A stretch of 20,919 nt of DNA from assembly GCA_002419365.1 (NCBI GenBank), contig DIGA01000099.1, positions 1 to 20,919 on the forward strand, given 5' to 3'. The translations under genes were made by a program, and so were the position numbers. This DNA is from Mageeibacillus sp. UBA5734 (GTDB lineage Bacteria > Bacillota > Clostridia > Saccharofermentanales > UBA5734). Below are positions 8,064-15,335 of this stretch, piece by piece. The notes beneath the pieces were generated by a model that saw nothing but the letters and a program-made list of their open reading frames with translations, had not been told where the DNA came from and did no database searches. Position 1 is the stretch's first letter; each line of letters begins with the position of its first letter.

Positions 8064-8105
8064 AAAGACTCCGTCCTTTACCCTATGGGTATTGGCGGAG
8101 TCTTT
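8064..8105 (+). terminator. Terminator of nox
   Basis: AAAGACTCCG (8064-8073) pairs perfectly with CGGAGTCTTT (8096-8105), and an inner TACCC/GGGTA stem lies in the loop. It begins 50 nt after the nox stop. Confidence 0.85.
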
Positions 8106-8281
8106 CATGTTGTTTTGTAATATGACCAAGTCATTTCATAGTAATACTGTATCTTTCATGTAAATAAATTGACATTTCGACCCTTTACAATGAAATCATT
8201 ACAGCATGTCAAATAGGTAAGTTAGATAAAAAACCGGGTCAGGATTGAAAACCGAATCAATCCGGAAAGGGATGGTTGGTC

Positions 8282-8380
8282 ATGGATAGTACGGTTATGA
8301 TTTTGCAAGCTGGCTGCATTTCAATTTTTATCCTGTGTGGGTTTACGGTCTGGTATTTGATCAAGACGATGGTCCTTTAA
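8282..8380 (+). CDS. Candidate 32-residue single-span membrane peptide
   Basis: An ATG-started frame of 32 codons. Residues 5-26 are almost entirely hydrophobic (a Gly, two Cys, several Ile/Leu/Phe), followed by WYLIKTM, giving an N-out-like single membrane span with one Lys near the C-terminus. AAAGG lies 11 nt upstream, a moderate ribosome site. A short hairpin, GGATTGA (8242-8248) with TCAATCC (8257-8263), sits in the leader, and a plus-strand terminator at 8422-8448 ends the unit 42 nt after the stop, so a plus-strand transcript of this interval is expected. I do not recognise the peptide. Small membrane peptides often regulate larger membrane complexes, but no partner is adjacent except the upstream nox unit. 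Confidence 0.5.
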   Translation: MDSTVMILQAGCISIFILCGFTVWYLIKTMVL

Positions 8381-8421
8381 AAAAGGGCAGATCAAAAAAG
8401 CAATCCAAAGCTTTAAGCATC

Positions 8422-8448
8422 AGGCCGTCCCTGCAGAGGCGGCTTTTT
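8422..8448 (+). terminator. Plus-strand terminator after the small membrane peptide
   Basis: GCCGTC (8424-8429) pairs with GGCGGC (8438-8443), extended by A-T and G-T pairs, followed by TTTTT. It has a T-run only on the plus strand, so it serves the 32-codon frame and not the convergent DUF2202 gene. Confidence 0.7.
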
Positions 8449-8457
8449 AGCTGTCAT

Positions 8458-9084
8458 TCAGCGGCCGCGCCCGCCAAAGCCACGGTTGGCAGATCGTGCC
8501 GAGCGATTGCCACGCGTCACATTGTCATTGCCATTCTTACCAAAATCACCCGTTCCGGCAGTACCGCCAAGCCCGACGCGTTCATCGAGTCGCTCAAAGG
8601 CGGCCAGGTGCTTTTCCGAGGCTCGCATCAGGTTTTCAAAGACCAGGCGGATATCATCCGGCAGGTCCTGGCCGAGGAATTTTTCATACATGGCGATGTT
8701 CTTGACTTCAGCGGTCACGCCAATGGCGTAGGTTTCGGCGAGTGTGGCTGGCAGTTCAAATCCAGCGGGATCGGGCTGGGCCGGCCTGGCGACATCATAG
8801 GCATCGAGCAACGGCATCAGGGCCGCGATGTGGTTATCTTCCGCCTTTTCGATGTTGCTGTACACGCGCACGGTGCCAAATGCATCCTGGATCGCAGCGT
8901 ATTCGGCTTTGGCGTTGTATTCATCCTGGATCGCATAGGTCAGCATGTCTTCGATCGTGTAGGATGTATCGGCATCAGCAGCGGCAGCGCCGGTCAATTC
9001 TGCGGCGGAGACCGCCATGCCGAAAGCACCGGTCAAGGCAAGGCTCAGGGATAAAGCTGTCGTTATCTTGGCAAAATTTTTCAT
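8458..9084 (-). CDS. Exported ferritin-like DUF2202 protein
   Basis: A 208-residue protein with a clear signal peptide (MKNFAKITT, hydrophobic core about 8-24, likely cleavage after AVSA at 27). Residues 42-168 form a ferritin/rubrerythrin-like four-helix domain of the DUF2202 type: DEYNAKAEY (55-62), IEKAEDNH (78-85), AEVKNIAMYEKFL and ASEKH (155-159). These place Glu and His residues where ferritin-like proteins bind two metal ions. The last 20 residues are rich in Arg, Gly and Asn and lack any fold signature. The ATG at 9084 follows AAAGGAG by 8 nt; the frame extends 6 codons upstream without a better site. The role (peroxide or iron handling at the cell surface) is inferred. Confidence 0.88.
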   Translation of the reverse strand: MKNFAKITTALSLSLALTGAFGMAVSAAELTGAAAADADTSYTIEDMLTYAIQDEYNAKAEYAAIQDAFGTVRVYSNIEKAEDNHIAALMPLLDAYDVARPAQPDPAGFELPATLAETYAIGVTAEVKNIAMYEKFLGQDLPDDIRLVFENLMRASEKHLAAFERLDERVGLGGTAGTGDFGKNGNDNVTRGNRSARSANRGFGGRGR

Positions 9085-9255
9085 GGTTATGACTCCTTTC
9101 AAGGCTGGTCTGGTGTCCAGATCCGGCCGATCCGTACTGTGTTGTGCGAGATCTTATGGTCTTAGCTTAAGCCCCAATTGTCAGGGAAATGTGTGGGAAT
9201 CTGCAAATCTTTGTGTGGAAGATACGCTCACCATTTGCATCATGAGTACGCCCGA

Positions 9256-9286
9256 TTGACACCTGACAGGCCGCAAGCCTTACATT
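9256..9286 (+). promoter_or_regulatory. Possible promoter of the acyltransferase operon
   Basis: TTGACA (9256-9261) and TACATT (9281-9286) are separated by 19 bp, longer than optimal. This is the best plus-strand candidate in the 280-nt gap between the divergent DUF2202 and acyltransferase genes. Confidence 0.35.
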
Positions 9287-9364
9287 CATGCTACACTTGA
9301 AGCAGGCAGGACAGAGAACCCTACATGGCCAAGTCTGCCCAGATTGAATGTTCGGAGGAAGCGC

Positions 9365-10639
9365 GTGCGGCACGAGGCCTGGTACAGACTGGACAATGTA
9401 GCCAAGATTTACCCCGTCCTGGCTCGTTCGCGTCATTTGACGATGTTCCGCCTGTCTGCAACCCTGACCATCCCTGTCGATCCGGTCATATTGCAGCAGG
9501 CATTGGACCAGACACTGGAACGCCTGCCATTTTTTGCTGTCCGGTTGCGCCGGGGCCTATTCTGGTATTATTTCGAAGCCAACCCACATCCGGCCAGGAT
9601 TGAGGAAGATGTGCGCCAGCCCTTGCGCCCCCTGCTGCCGGGGGAGCACGATGGTTACTTGCTCTCTGTCCGCTACACAGACCGCCGGATTGCGGTCGAT
9701 TTTTTCCACGCGCTGACCGATGGCACCGGTGGAACGGTTTTTATGAAAACACTGGTAGCCTGTTACTTGAATCTGGCCGGTCATCCCGTCAAACCAGATC
9801 CTGCCCACGGCATCCTGGACTGCCACACCCCTTTCGAACCGGCAGAGATGGAGGATGCCTACAAGCGCTATGCCAAGTTCCACAAAGCCCATCGCCCGAG
9901 CTTATCCCGTGCTTTCCAGCTCCAGGGAACCCTGAAGCCTGGCCATCATTTCCAGATCATCAGTGGAACCATGCCTGTCGAAGCTCTGAGCCGTGCTGCA
10001 AAAGCCCACAGAGTCTCAGTCACAGAGCTTCTGGTCGGCGTTGCGATGTTCCAGATCTACCGGCTGCAGCAAAAAGGTGGATTTAAGATCGATGCTCCGG
10101 TCCGGATCTCGGTGCCCATCAATATGCGGCGCTTCTTCCCCAGCCAGACCTTGCGCAATTTCTTCCTCTACGCTTTGCCTGGAATCGAGCCTGCCTATGG
10201 CGATTACTCGTTTGATGAGATCCTGCAGGCCGTTCACCACTTCATGCGCTATACGGTCAATGAAAAATATCTCAATGCCATGATGGCAGCCAATGTGATG
10301 CCGGAAAACAACTGGCTGATCAGGATCAGTCCCCTGATCCTGAAGAACGCGATTTTGCGCCTGGTCTATGCGGCCACTGGCGAAGCGAGTTTTTCTGCCA
10401 CCTTTTCCAATCTGGGCGTCCAGAATCTGCCACCAGATCTGGCGCGGTGGATCGATCATCTGGATTTCCTGCTCGGACCTTCGCGCTGCACACCAGTCAA
10501 TGGTGCCGTGGTCAGCTGCAATGGCCAGGTCGTGGTCAACCTGACCAGTACGATCGCCGAAACGGATTTCCAGCGTGAGTTTTTCCGCCATCTGGTCCGG
10601 TTGGGTGTTCCAGTCCGGATCGCCAGCAACCTCAATTAA
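9365..10639 (+). CDS. Condensation-superfamily acyltransferase (alcohol acetyltransferase-like)
   Basis: A 424-residue cytoplasmic protein of the CoA-dependent acyltransferase/condensation superfamily. The catalytic-type motif appears as DFFHALTDGTGG, with His115 and Asp119 in the HxxxDG pattern; the first His of the usual HH pair is Phe. A second family mark, FSNLGVQNLPPDL, lies in the C-terminal half, and the tandem lobes are of normal length. GTG at 9365 is chosen because GGAGG lies 6 nt upstream and because the MRHEAWYRLDN opening suits this family; an upstream TTG in the same frame would overlap that site. It is the first of three genes with gaps of 33 and 12 nt. It probably transfers an acyl group to an alcohol or amine; the substrate is not visible. 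Confidence 0.8.
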   Translation: MRHEAWYRLDNVAKIYPVLARSRHLTMFRLSATLTIPVDPVILQQALDQTLERLPFFAVRLRRGLFWYYFEANPHPARIEEDVRQPLRPLLPGEHDGYLLSVRYTDRRIAVDFFHALTDGTGGTVFMKTLVACYLNLAGHPVKPDPAHGILDCHTPFEPAEMEDAYKRYAKFHKAHRPSLSRAFQLQGTLKPGHHFQIISGTMPVEALSRAAKAHRVSVTELLVGVAMFQIYRLQQKGGFKIDAPVRISVPINMRRFFPSQTLRNFFLYALPGIEPAYGDYSFDEILQAVHHFMRYTVNEKYLNAMMAANVMPENNWLIRISPLILKNAILRLVYAATGEASFSATFSNLGVQNLPPDLARWIDHLDFLLGPSRCTPVNGAVVSCNGQVVVNLTSTIAETDFQREFFRHLVRLGVPVRIASNLN

Positions 10640-10672
10640 CCGTTCCGGTGACATTCAGGAGGAAACCGTACC

Positions 10673-11383
10673 ATGTCCTATTGTGTCAATTGTGGTGTCG
10701 AACTGGCGCCATCAGAAAAGAATTGCCCCCTCTGCGGTGTGGAGGTCATCAACCCCGCCCAGCCAGCGCCGGAAAAACCCTGGCAGCCCTATCCGCACCG
10801 GGATGATCCAGTCATTGCCCAGATGAACCGTCGCTTCATCGCCGCGATGATCACCATTGCCCTGACGTTCCCGATGGCCATCTGTCTGGCGATCGACTAT
10901 ACCTATTCCGGACAGCTGGGCTGGAGTCTTTTCGTTGCTGGTGCACTAAGCATGCTCTGGTGCTGGCTGGCGCCAGCATTTCTCTATAAAAAGCCACTCT
11001 TTTTGCCCGTCATGCTGCCGATCAGTGGCAGCTTGCTCGGTTTCCTCTATCTGGTCGAATATTTGACAGCTCCGGCTGTGCGCTGGTTTGTCCCCCTGGC
11101 CATGCCACTGGTCCTGCTTCTGACGGTTCTTGCTGGTGCTGTCACCCTCTTGGCCCGGCATCAAGTGATCCGTGGTTTTGCCGTCCCGGCAGCCATTCTG
11201 ATCGCCGCCGGACTGATGGCAGCTGGTACGGATCTTTTGATCACCCTGATGCATGAGCAGCGCTGGATACTATCCTGGTCCTGGTTTGTGCTCCTGCCCA
11301 GTCTGGCTGCAGCAGCGATTTTCCTGCTCATCGCCCGCCGGCAAAAAATGCGGACCGAAATTCTGAAACGATTGCATATCTGA
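10673..11383 (+). CDS. Zinc-ribbon membrane protein (DUF6320-like)
   Basis: A 236-residue protein. Residues 4-21 form a CxxC-N10-CxxC zinc ribbon (Cys4, Cys7, Cys18, Cys21). A Pro-rich linker and six hydrophobic segments follow (about 54-73, 79-100, 105-125, 133-157, 163-190, 200-220). Such an arrangement puts the metal ribbon on the cytoplasmic face of a small membrane protein. It is flanked by the acyltransferase (33 nt upstream) and the hydrolase (12 nt downstream), so the three are probably translated from one mRNA and may act together at the membrane. AGGAGG lies about 9 nt before the ATG. The DUF6320 name is from memory of this gene arrangement; the molecular role is unknown. Confidence 0.78.
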   Translation: MSYCVNCGVELAPSEKNCPLCGVEVINPAQPAPEKPWQPYPHRDDPVIAQMNRRFIAAMITIALTFPMAICLAIDYTYSGQLGWSLFVAGALSMLWCWLAPAFLYKKPLFLPVMLPISGSLLGFLYLVEYLTAPAVRWFVPLAMPLVLLLTVLAGAVTLLARHQVIRGFAVPAAILIAAGLMAAGTDLLITLMHEQRWILSWSWFVLLPSLAAAAIFLLIARRQKMRTEILKRLHI

Positions 11384-11395
11384 CAAGGAGTTGTC

Positions 11396-12277
11396 ATGCC
11401 AAAAAAGTTCCCTCTCTTTCCACTGGCCAAAGCGGTTAATTTCCGGATCGGCGGCAGTCTGGCCGAAGGTCTGCAGGCCTTGCTGAAAAGCCGAATTGAA
11501 GGGGCCTATCAGGTTTTACCCGTCTGGGGACCAGAAGAAATCCAGCAGCAGCCAGCCCGGGAACGGGTCAAATTGTATTATTTCCCGGCCGATGCCCAGA
11601 AACCATTCGCCCTGGTCTGTCCGGGTGGAGCATACGCCCGTGTCGCACGCGTCCGGGAAGGTTTCCCGACAGCTGCGGCCTTGAACCAGGCTGGACATCC
11701 CGCCTTCGTCCTGGTCTACCGGACCGGCCTTGCCGCCCGTCATCCAGCCCCGCTGGATGATGTCGCCCAAGCCATCCGCCTGATCCGGCAGCAGGCAAGC
11801 ACATTAGGGTTGCACAATCTCGCTTACTCCATCTGGGGTTACTCCGCAGGCGGGCATCTGGCCCTGAGCTGGGGGGCAAACCATCTGGGAGCGCCGGCCT
11901 ATCACCTGCCCAAGCCCTCGGCCATCATCGCTGCCTATCCGGTCGTCAATATGGGCGAGCACGCTCACGCTTTGAGCCGGGCACTCCTTCTGGGCCGAAA
12001 CCCCAGTGATGAGACGATCGTAGCCCACTCGATCGAACAGCAGATCAGCCCGGATTACCCGCCCACCTATGTCTGGCACTGCACCGGAGACCCCGTCGTT
12101 TCCATCATCAACAGCGACCGCCTGGTCGAAGTGCTCGATCTGGCAGGCATCCCCTGCCAATACAAAGTTGTCCCCGGCGTTGCACACGGCTGGGGGATCG
12201 GTCATGGCACGGCTGCAGAAGGCTGGTTTGACGAAGCCCTGGCGTTCTGGCATAAAAGGGACCCGGTCCGAAATTGA
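11396..12277 (+). CDS. Alpha/beta hydrolase (esterase/lipase type)
   Basis: A 293-residue hydrolase with a complete catalytic set: an oxyanion PGGAY (76-80), nucleophile Ser150 in WGYSAGG, acid Asp232 in CTGDPVV and His264 in GVAHGWG. This matches small carboxylesterases of the BD-FAE/hormone-sensitive-lipase group. There is no signal peptide, so it should act in the cytoplasm. AAGGAG lies 6 nt before the ATG. As the third gene after an acyltransferase and a zinc-ribbon membrane protein, it could remove or proofread the acyl group that the first gene adds, or process a common lipid substrate. That pairing is inference. Confidence 0.9.
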   Translation: MPKKFPLFPLAKAVNFRIGGSLAEGLQALLKSRIEGAYQVLPVWGPEEIQQQPARERVKLYYFPADAQKPFALVCPGGAYARVARVREGFPTAAALNQAGHPAFVLVYRTGLAARHPAPLDDVAQAIRLIRQQASTLGLHNLAYSIWGYSAGGHLALSWGANHLGAPAYHLPKPSAIIAAYPVVNMGEHAHALSRALLLGRNPSDETIVAHSIEQQISPDYPPTYVWHCTGDPVVSIINSDRLVEVLDLAGIPCQYKVVPGVAHGWGIGHGTAAEGWFDEALAFWHKRDPVRN

Positions 12278-12291
12278 AAAGGACCCGCTTC

Positions 12292-12345
12292 AAAAACCTT
12301 TCGTTTCGAAACAGACCCTTTCAATATCCGGACAAGGTTTTTTTA
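12292..12345. terminator. Bidirectional terminator between the hydrolase and DUF302 genes
   Basis: AAAAACCTT (12292-12300) pairs with AAGGTTTTT (12334-12342), with T-runs on both strands and an inner GTTTCGAAAC palindrome. The 33-nt loop is long, so efficiency is uncertain. Confidence 0.6.
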
Positions 12346-12729
12346 TTTCGCGTTGTCGATCGCTGATTTGAGCGCAGCCTCAACCTCATCCGCCACAACA
12401 ACCAAACTGGCGTTATCAATCAATCCTATCAAGGCACTCGGTCTTGGCAGGGCCAGATGAACCTCCCCCGACTGTTCGAAAACGACTATTTTGCAGGGCA
12501 GGAAAGCGCCCACCTCGATCTGAGTTTCCAGAGCCTTTTTTGCTTGTTTCGGGTTGCACACCTCCAGAATCTGGATATTATCTGCAAATTCCAGCCCCTT
12601 TTCATGCAGTTTATCCCGCAGATTGAGCTCCCACAAAACACCGAAGCTGACAGCACCCAAACTCGCCTTGAGATCCGCCACAGCCTGGTCAAAAGATTTA
12701 TCCGTCACCACATCATAAAGTATATTCAT
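12343..12729 (-). CDS. DUF302 family protein
   Basis: A 128-residue cytoplasmic protein of the DUF302 family. Marks are the FDQAVADLKASL helix, FGVLWELNLRDKLHEKG, the ILEVCNP segment (Cys58) and GAFLPCKIVV (Cys79). The two cysteines are typical of the family and may bind metal or sulfur species, but the function is not established. GGAGG lies 6 nt before the ATG at 12729. It stands alone on the minus strand and converges with the hydrolase operon. Confidence 0.88.
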   Translation of the reverse strand: MNILYDVVTDKSFDQAVADLKASLGAVSFGVLWELNLRDKLHEKGLEFADNIQILEVCNPKQAKKALETQIEVGAFLPCKIVVFEQSGEVHLALPRPSALIGLIDNASLVVVADEVEAALKSAIDNAK

Positions 12730-12993
12730 TGTAATCCTCCAAAATATCCAAATTAATAACCGACAGACAGATCCGGCAAACACGCACAGCCGCTAGGCTA
12801 TAACTTGACTTTAGCACACCCAGTATATCCTGCTGTCACCTGCGGCACTGGTGTGCCGATTTTGGGACGGCGTACCTTTTGCAAATCGATATCGGTTTTC
12901 GATATCAGGACCGGGTCTCTTTTTCTTCAATTCGTTACCGCCTGTGGTATCCTTCCCCTGCTATACTTGGTTGTGTGACAAGGAGGGCTTTTT
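12730..12993. other. Intergenic region with two hairpins upstream of the VOC gene
   Basis: CGGCAC (12843-12848) pairs with GTGCCG (12853-12858) over a 4-nt loop and is followed by ATTTT. A second inverted repeat, GATATCG (12888-12894) with CGATATC (12900-12906), lies 50-70 nt before the promoter of the VOC gene and could be an operator. No gene is seen here. Confidence 0.5.
12959..12967 (+). promoter_or_regulatory. Extended -10 promoter of the VOC/oxidoreductase pair
   Basis: TGCTATACT is a good extended -10 element, 27 nt before the ATG of the VOC gene. No clear -35 is present, as expected for an extended -10 promoter. Confidence 0.55.
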
Positions 12994-13875
12994 ATGAAAC
13001 CGATTGTCCCTTATTTGTGGTTTGACCATCAGGCTGAAGCGGCTGTGGATCTATATACCCATACGTTCCTGCACTCGCATGTGGTGTCGAACAGTTTGTA
13101 CACGGCGTCGGGGGCTGAAGTCTCAGGCCGGCCAGAGGGTTCACTGCTTTCGATCGATTTCGTCATCGCAGGTCAGTCCATGGTTGCACTCAATGGCGGT
13201 CCTGTTTACGCGTTCACGCCGGCCAATTCCTTTTATGTCCACTGTGCCTTTGCCGAGGAGGTCGACCGGATCTATGAAAAATTGTCAGCCGGCGGCGAGG
13301 TCCTGATGGAACTGGGGCATTATCCATTCAGCCCCCGTTTTGCCTGGGTCAGGGATCCGTTTGGTGTCAGCTGGCAGATCATGCAATCGGACCAGCCATG
13401 CCAGATTGTGCCCGGTTTCCTGTTCACCGGGCCGCATATCGGGCAGGCTGAATCTGCCATTCGGCACTATGTCGCCACGATTCCTCATTCAGCTCTTCAG
13501 ACCATGGAGAAAAGCCCGGACGGCCTGGTCCAGTATGCGACCTTCACACTCAATGGACAGACCTTTGCCGCGACAGAGAGTCACTTCGATCATGGCTTTG
13601 ACTTTTCGCCAGCCATCTCTTACCTGCTCAGCTGCGAAACCGAAGACGAATTCGAGTCGATCTGGGTCGCCTTCACAGACGAAACAAGCAATCCCCAGTG
13701 CGGCTGGGTGACGGACCGGTTCGGCATTACGTGGCAGATCGTGCCGGAAGCCTTGTTCGCCCTGGTCAATTGTGATGACGAGACCCGACGCGAACGGGTG
13801 CTCAAGGCGCTATACACGATGAAAAAAATCAACTTGCCGATCTTGAAACAGGTCTTTCACGGAAATGTTCTTTGA
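12994..13875 (+). CDS. Tandem PhnB-like VOC-fold protein
   Basis: A 293-residue protein containing two copies of the PhnB/3-demethylubiquinone methyltransferase-like VOC domain. Copy one spans about 1-130 (IVPYLWFDHQAEAAVDLYT, then FAWVRDPFGVSWQIM). Copy two spans about 145-265 (FTGPHIGQAESAIRHY, then CGWVTDRFGITWQIVP). Each ends in the family motif V-x-D-x-F-G-x-x-W-Q-I. Proteins like this are often annotated as glyoxalase-like, but enzymatic activity is rarely shown. AAGGAGG precedes the ATG. The stop codon lies 14 nt before the ATG of the oxidoreductase gene, so the two are one unit. Confidence 0.9.
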   Translation: MKPIVPYLWFDHQAEAAVDLYTHTFLHSHVVSNSLYTASGAEVSGRPEGSLLSIDFVIAGQSMVALNGGPVYAFTPANSFYVHCAFAEEVDRIYEKLSAGGEVLMELGHYPFSPRFAWVRDPFGVSWQIMQSDQPCQIVPGFLFTGPHIGQAESAIRHYVATIPHSALQTMEKSPDGLVQYATFTLNGQTFAATESHFDHGFDFSPAISYLLSCETEDEFESIWVAFTDETSNPQCGWVTDRFGITWQIVPEALFALVNCDDETRRERVLKALYTMKKINLPILKQVFHGNVL

Positions 13876-13889
13876 AGAGGAAAGTTCAT

Positions 13890-14903
13890 ATGACCATACA
13901 CGTCCCCCAAATCGAACCCAAAACCATCCGCTGGGGAATCATCGGCTGCGGTGATGTCACCGAGGTCAAAAGCGGCCCGGCCTTCCAGAAAGCGGCGCAT
14001 TCCGAGCTCATCGCCGTCATGCGCCGCAACGGTGTACTCGCCCGTGACTATGCTGAGCGTCATGGCGTGCCGCGCTGGTATGACCAGGCCGATGACTTGA
14101 TCCAAGATCCGGATGTCGACGCCATTTACATTGCCACACCGCCTGTACACCATAAGCCTTACGCGCTCAAGGTCGCAGCTGCTGGAAAACCGGTTTATGT
14201 CGAAAAGCCGATGGCCCTGAACGGGCCAGAATGTGATGATATGATCCAGGCCTGCCAGACGGCTGGTGTCCCCCTTTTCGTGGCCTATTACCGGCGCGCC
14301 TTGCCCCGGTTCCTGAAAATCAAGGAGTTGCTGGAAAGCGGAGCGATCGGCGAAGTCCGCCTGGTCACGACCCAGTATCTGCGCCCTGCCCTGACCGGCG
14401 AAAAGCGCGATCCACAGCACAACTGGCGCATCGATCCCAAGCTTTCCGGCGGCGGTCTCCTGCTTGATGTCGGCAGCCACACCCTGGACATTCTGGACTT
14501 TCTACTTGGCCCCGTGCGCAGTGTGCAAGGCCAGGCAAGCAGCCTGGGCCACCTATATCCTGCAGAAGACACAGTCACAGGCCTGTTCACCTATGAATCC
14601 GGTGTCCACGGGGTTGCCAGCTGGTGTTTTGCCGCCGCCACAGCCGAGGATCGCAATGAAATCATCGGCAGCCAGGGCAAGCTCAGCTTTGCGACATTTG
14701 GCGATGATCCCATCGAACTGGTGAGCGCGGGTACCAAACAACTGTTTGAAATCGAAAACCCCCTGCATATCCAGCAGCCCTTGATCCAGAGCATCGTCAA
14801 TGAACTGAATGGCGGCTCAACCTGCCCCAGCACAGGCATCACAGCTGCCCGCACCAGCCGGGTCATGGACACCCTGCTCACGGATTTTGGCAGTGCACAT
14901 TGA
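13890..14903 (+). CDS. Gfo/Idh/MocA family oxidoreductase
   Basis: A 337-residue NAD(P)-dependent dehydrogenase, probably acting on a sugar or inositol-like compound in the cytoplasm. The Rossmann segment is RWGIIGCGDVTEVKSG (residues 14-29), and the family signature VEKPMALN (104-111) contains the catalytic-type Lys106. The C-terminal substrate domain shows GGLLLDVGSHTLDILDFLLG, where the conserved Asp and His of the family lie. ATG at 13890 follows GAGG by 9 nt; an upstream TTG in the same frame would overlap the VOC stop. It is translated right after the tandem VOC gene. The substrate is not determined by the sequence. Confidence 0.9.
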   Translation: MTIHVPQIEPKTIRWGIIGCGDVTEVKSGPAFQKAAHSELIAVMRRNGVLARDYAERHGVPRWYDQADDLIQDPDVDAIYIATPPVHHKPYALKVAAAGKPVYVEKPMALNGPECDDMIQACQTAGVPLFVAYYRRALPRFLKIKELLESGAIGEVRLVTTQYLRPALTGEKRDPQHNWRIDPKLSGGGLLLDVGSHTLDILDFLLGPVRSVQGQASSLGHLYPAEDTVTGLFTYESGVHGVASWCFAAATAEDRNEIIGSQGKLSFATFGDDPIELVSAGTKQLFEIENPLHIQQPLIQSIVNELNGGSTCPSTGITAARTSRVMDTLLTDFGSAH

Positions 14904-14944
14904 AGGGATTTGAGTGGATCGATTCTGATTGAAAATCGGTGCAA

Positions 14945-15294
14945 AATGAAAGGAGGCCACCCGTGGCAGGTGGCCTCCTCATCTGTGACGAGAGGTTCGT
15001 GCTCCCTCCAGTCACTTGGGAAAGGTATAAAAAGAGCTCCAGCGAACCTGTCAGATTTCTCATTTCACGTCGTGTACCCTTTTCGCGAGCCTTGGCCTGA
15101 TGTTTGTTATACGTCGTTTTGATTGACTCAGTTGCCCATCTGGCTTCTTTTTAATCATCATTGATCGTATTTTTTAGATCAGGTTGTGACTTGTAAATAC
15201 TTTCGTATTCCCTGAATCACTTTTCGCTTTCCAAATCTTTCGATTTGGCGGTACTCCGTTGGGTGAGAGTCTTCTTTGGAATTCCCTGGAGCTT
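14945..15294 (-). ncRNA. Candidate structured noncoding RNA, unassigned family
   Basis: A minus-strand transcript of about 350 nt is predicted from a strong promoter (15301-15328) and a terminator hairpin (14951-14979). Its 5' end AGCTCCAG (15293-15286) pairs with CTGGAGCT (15042-15035), closing a domain of about 250 nt. Inside it are nested GACTC/GAGTC (15271-15267 with 15129-15125) and CCCA/TGGG (15263-15260 with 15138-15135). Two hairpins with GAAA tetraloops follow, CCAAATC-GAAA-GATTTGG (15248-15231) and AATAC-GAAA-GTATT (15209-15196), the second inside a GTGA/TCAC helix. A further GTGAC/GTCAC stem lies at 14985-15015. I do not see the conserved sequences of tmRNA, RNase P, SRP or 6S RNA, so the family is open. 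Confidence 0.6.
14951..14979 (-). terminator. Terminator of the candidate ncRNA
   Basis: An 11-bp perfect stem, AGGAGGCCACC with GGTGGCCTCCT, with a 7-nt loop. On the minus strand it is followed by TTCATTTT; on the plus strand there is no T-run, so it fits the minus transcript rather than the oxidoreductase gene. Confidence 0.75.
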
Positions 15295-15300
15295 GATTTA

Positions 15301-15328
15301 ATTATAGCACTCTGCGACAAATAGGCAA
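15301..15328 (-). promoter_or_regulatory. Near-consensus promoter of the candidate ncRNA
   Basis: TTGCCT (15328-15323), 16-bp spacer and a perfect TATAAT (15306-15301) with an extended TGC just before it. It starts 8 nt past the stop of the HD/DUF429 gene and points away from it. Confidence 0.8.
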
Positions 15329-15335
15329 GTCTTTT

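Larger units (their letters stand above)
14904..15335. other. 432-nt interval without a convincing protein gene
   Basis: This stretch lies between the oxidoreductase stop and the end of the HD/DUF429 gene. It is A/T-richer than its surroundings. On the minus strand it holds a promoter, a predicted structured RNA and a terminator, listed separately. The longest frames are short and lack ribosome sites. Confidence 0.7.

Noticed and set aside
8335..9054. 239-codon plus-strand frame over the DUF2202 gene
   Set aside because: It is antisense to a gene with a signal peptide, family motifs and a good ribosome site, and crosses the plus-strand terminator at 8422-8448.
15060..15165. Basic 32-33 residue frame (MIKKKPDG...) inside the candidate ncRNA
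   Set aside because: There is no ribosome binding site upstream and the bases take part in the proposed helices; Lys/Arg richness follows from the A-rich strand. It is kept only as a remote alternative.
14945..15294. Identification of the RNA as tmRNA, RNase P, SRP or 6S RNA
   Set aside because: The tag-peptide region and CCA end of tmRNA, the GAGGAAAGTCC core of RNase P, the GGAAG-type tip of SRP RNA and the simple rod of 6S RNA are not seen.
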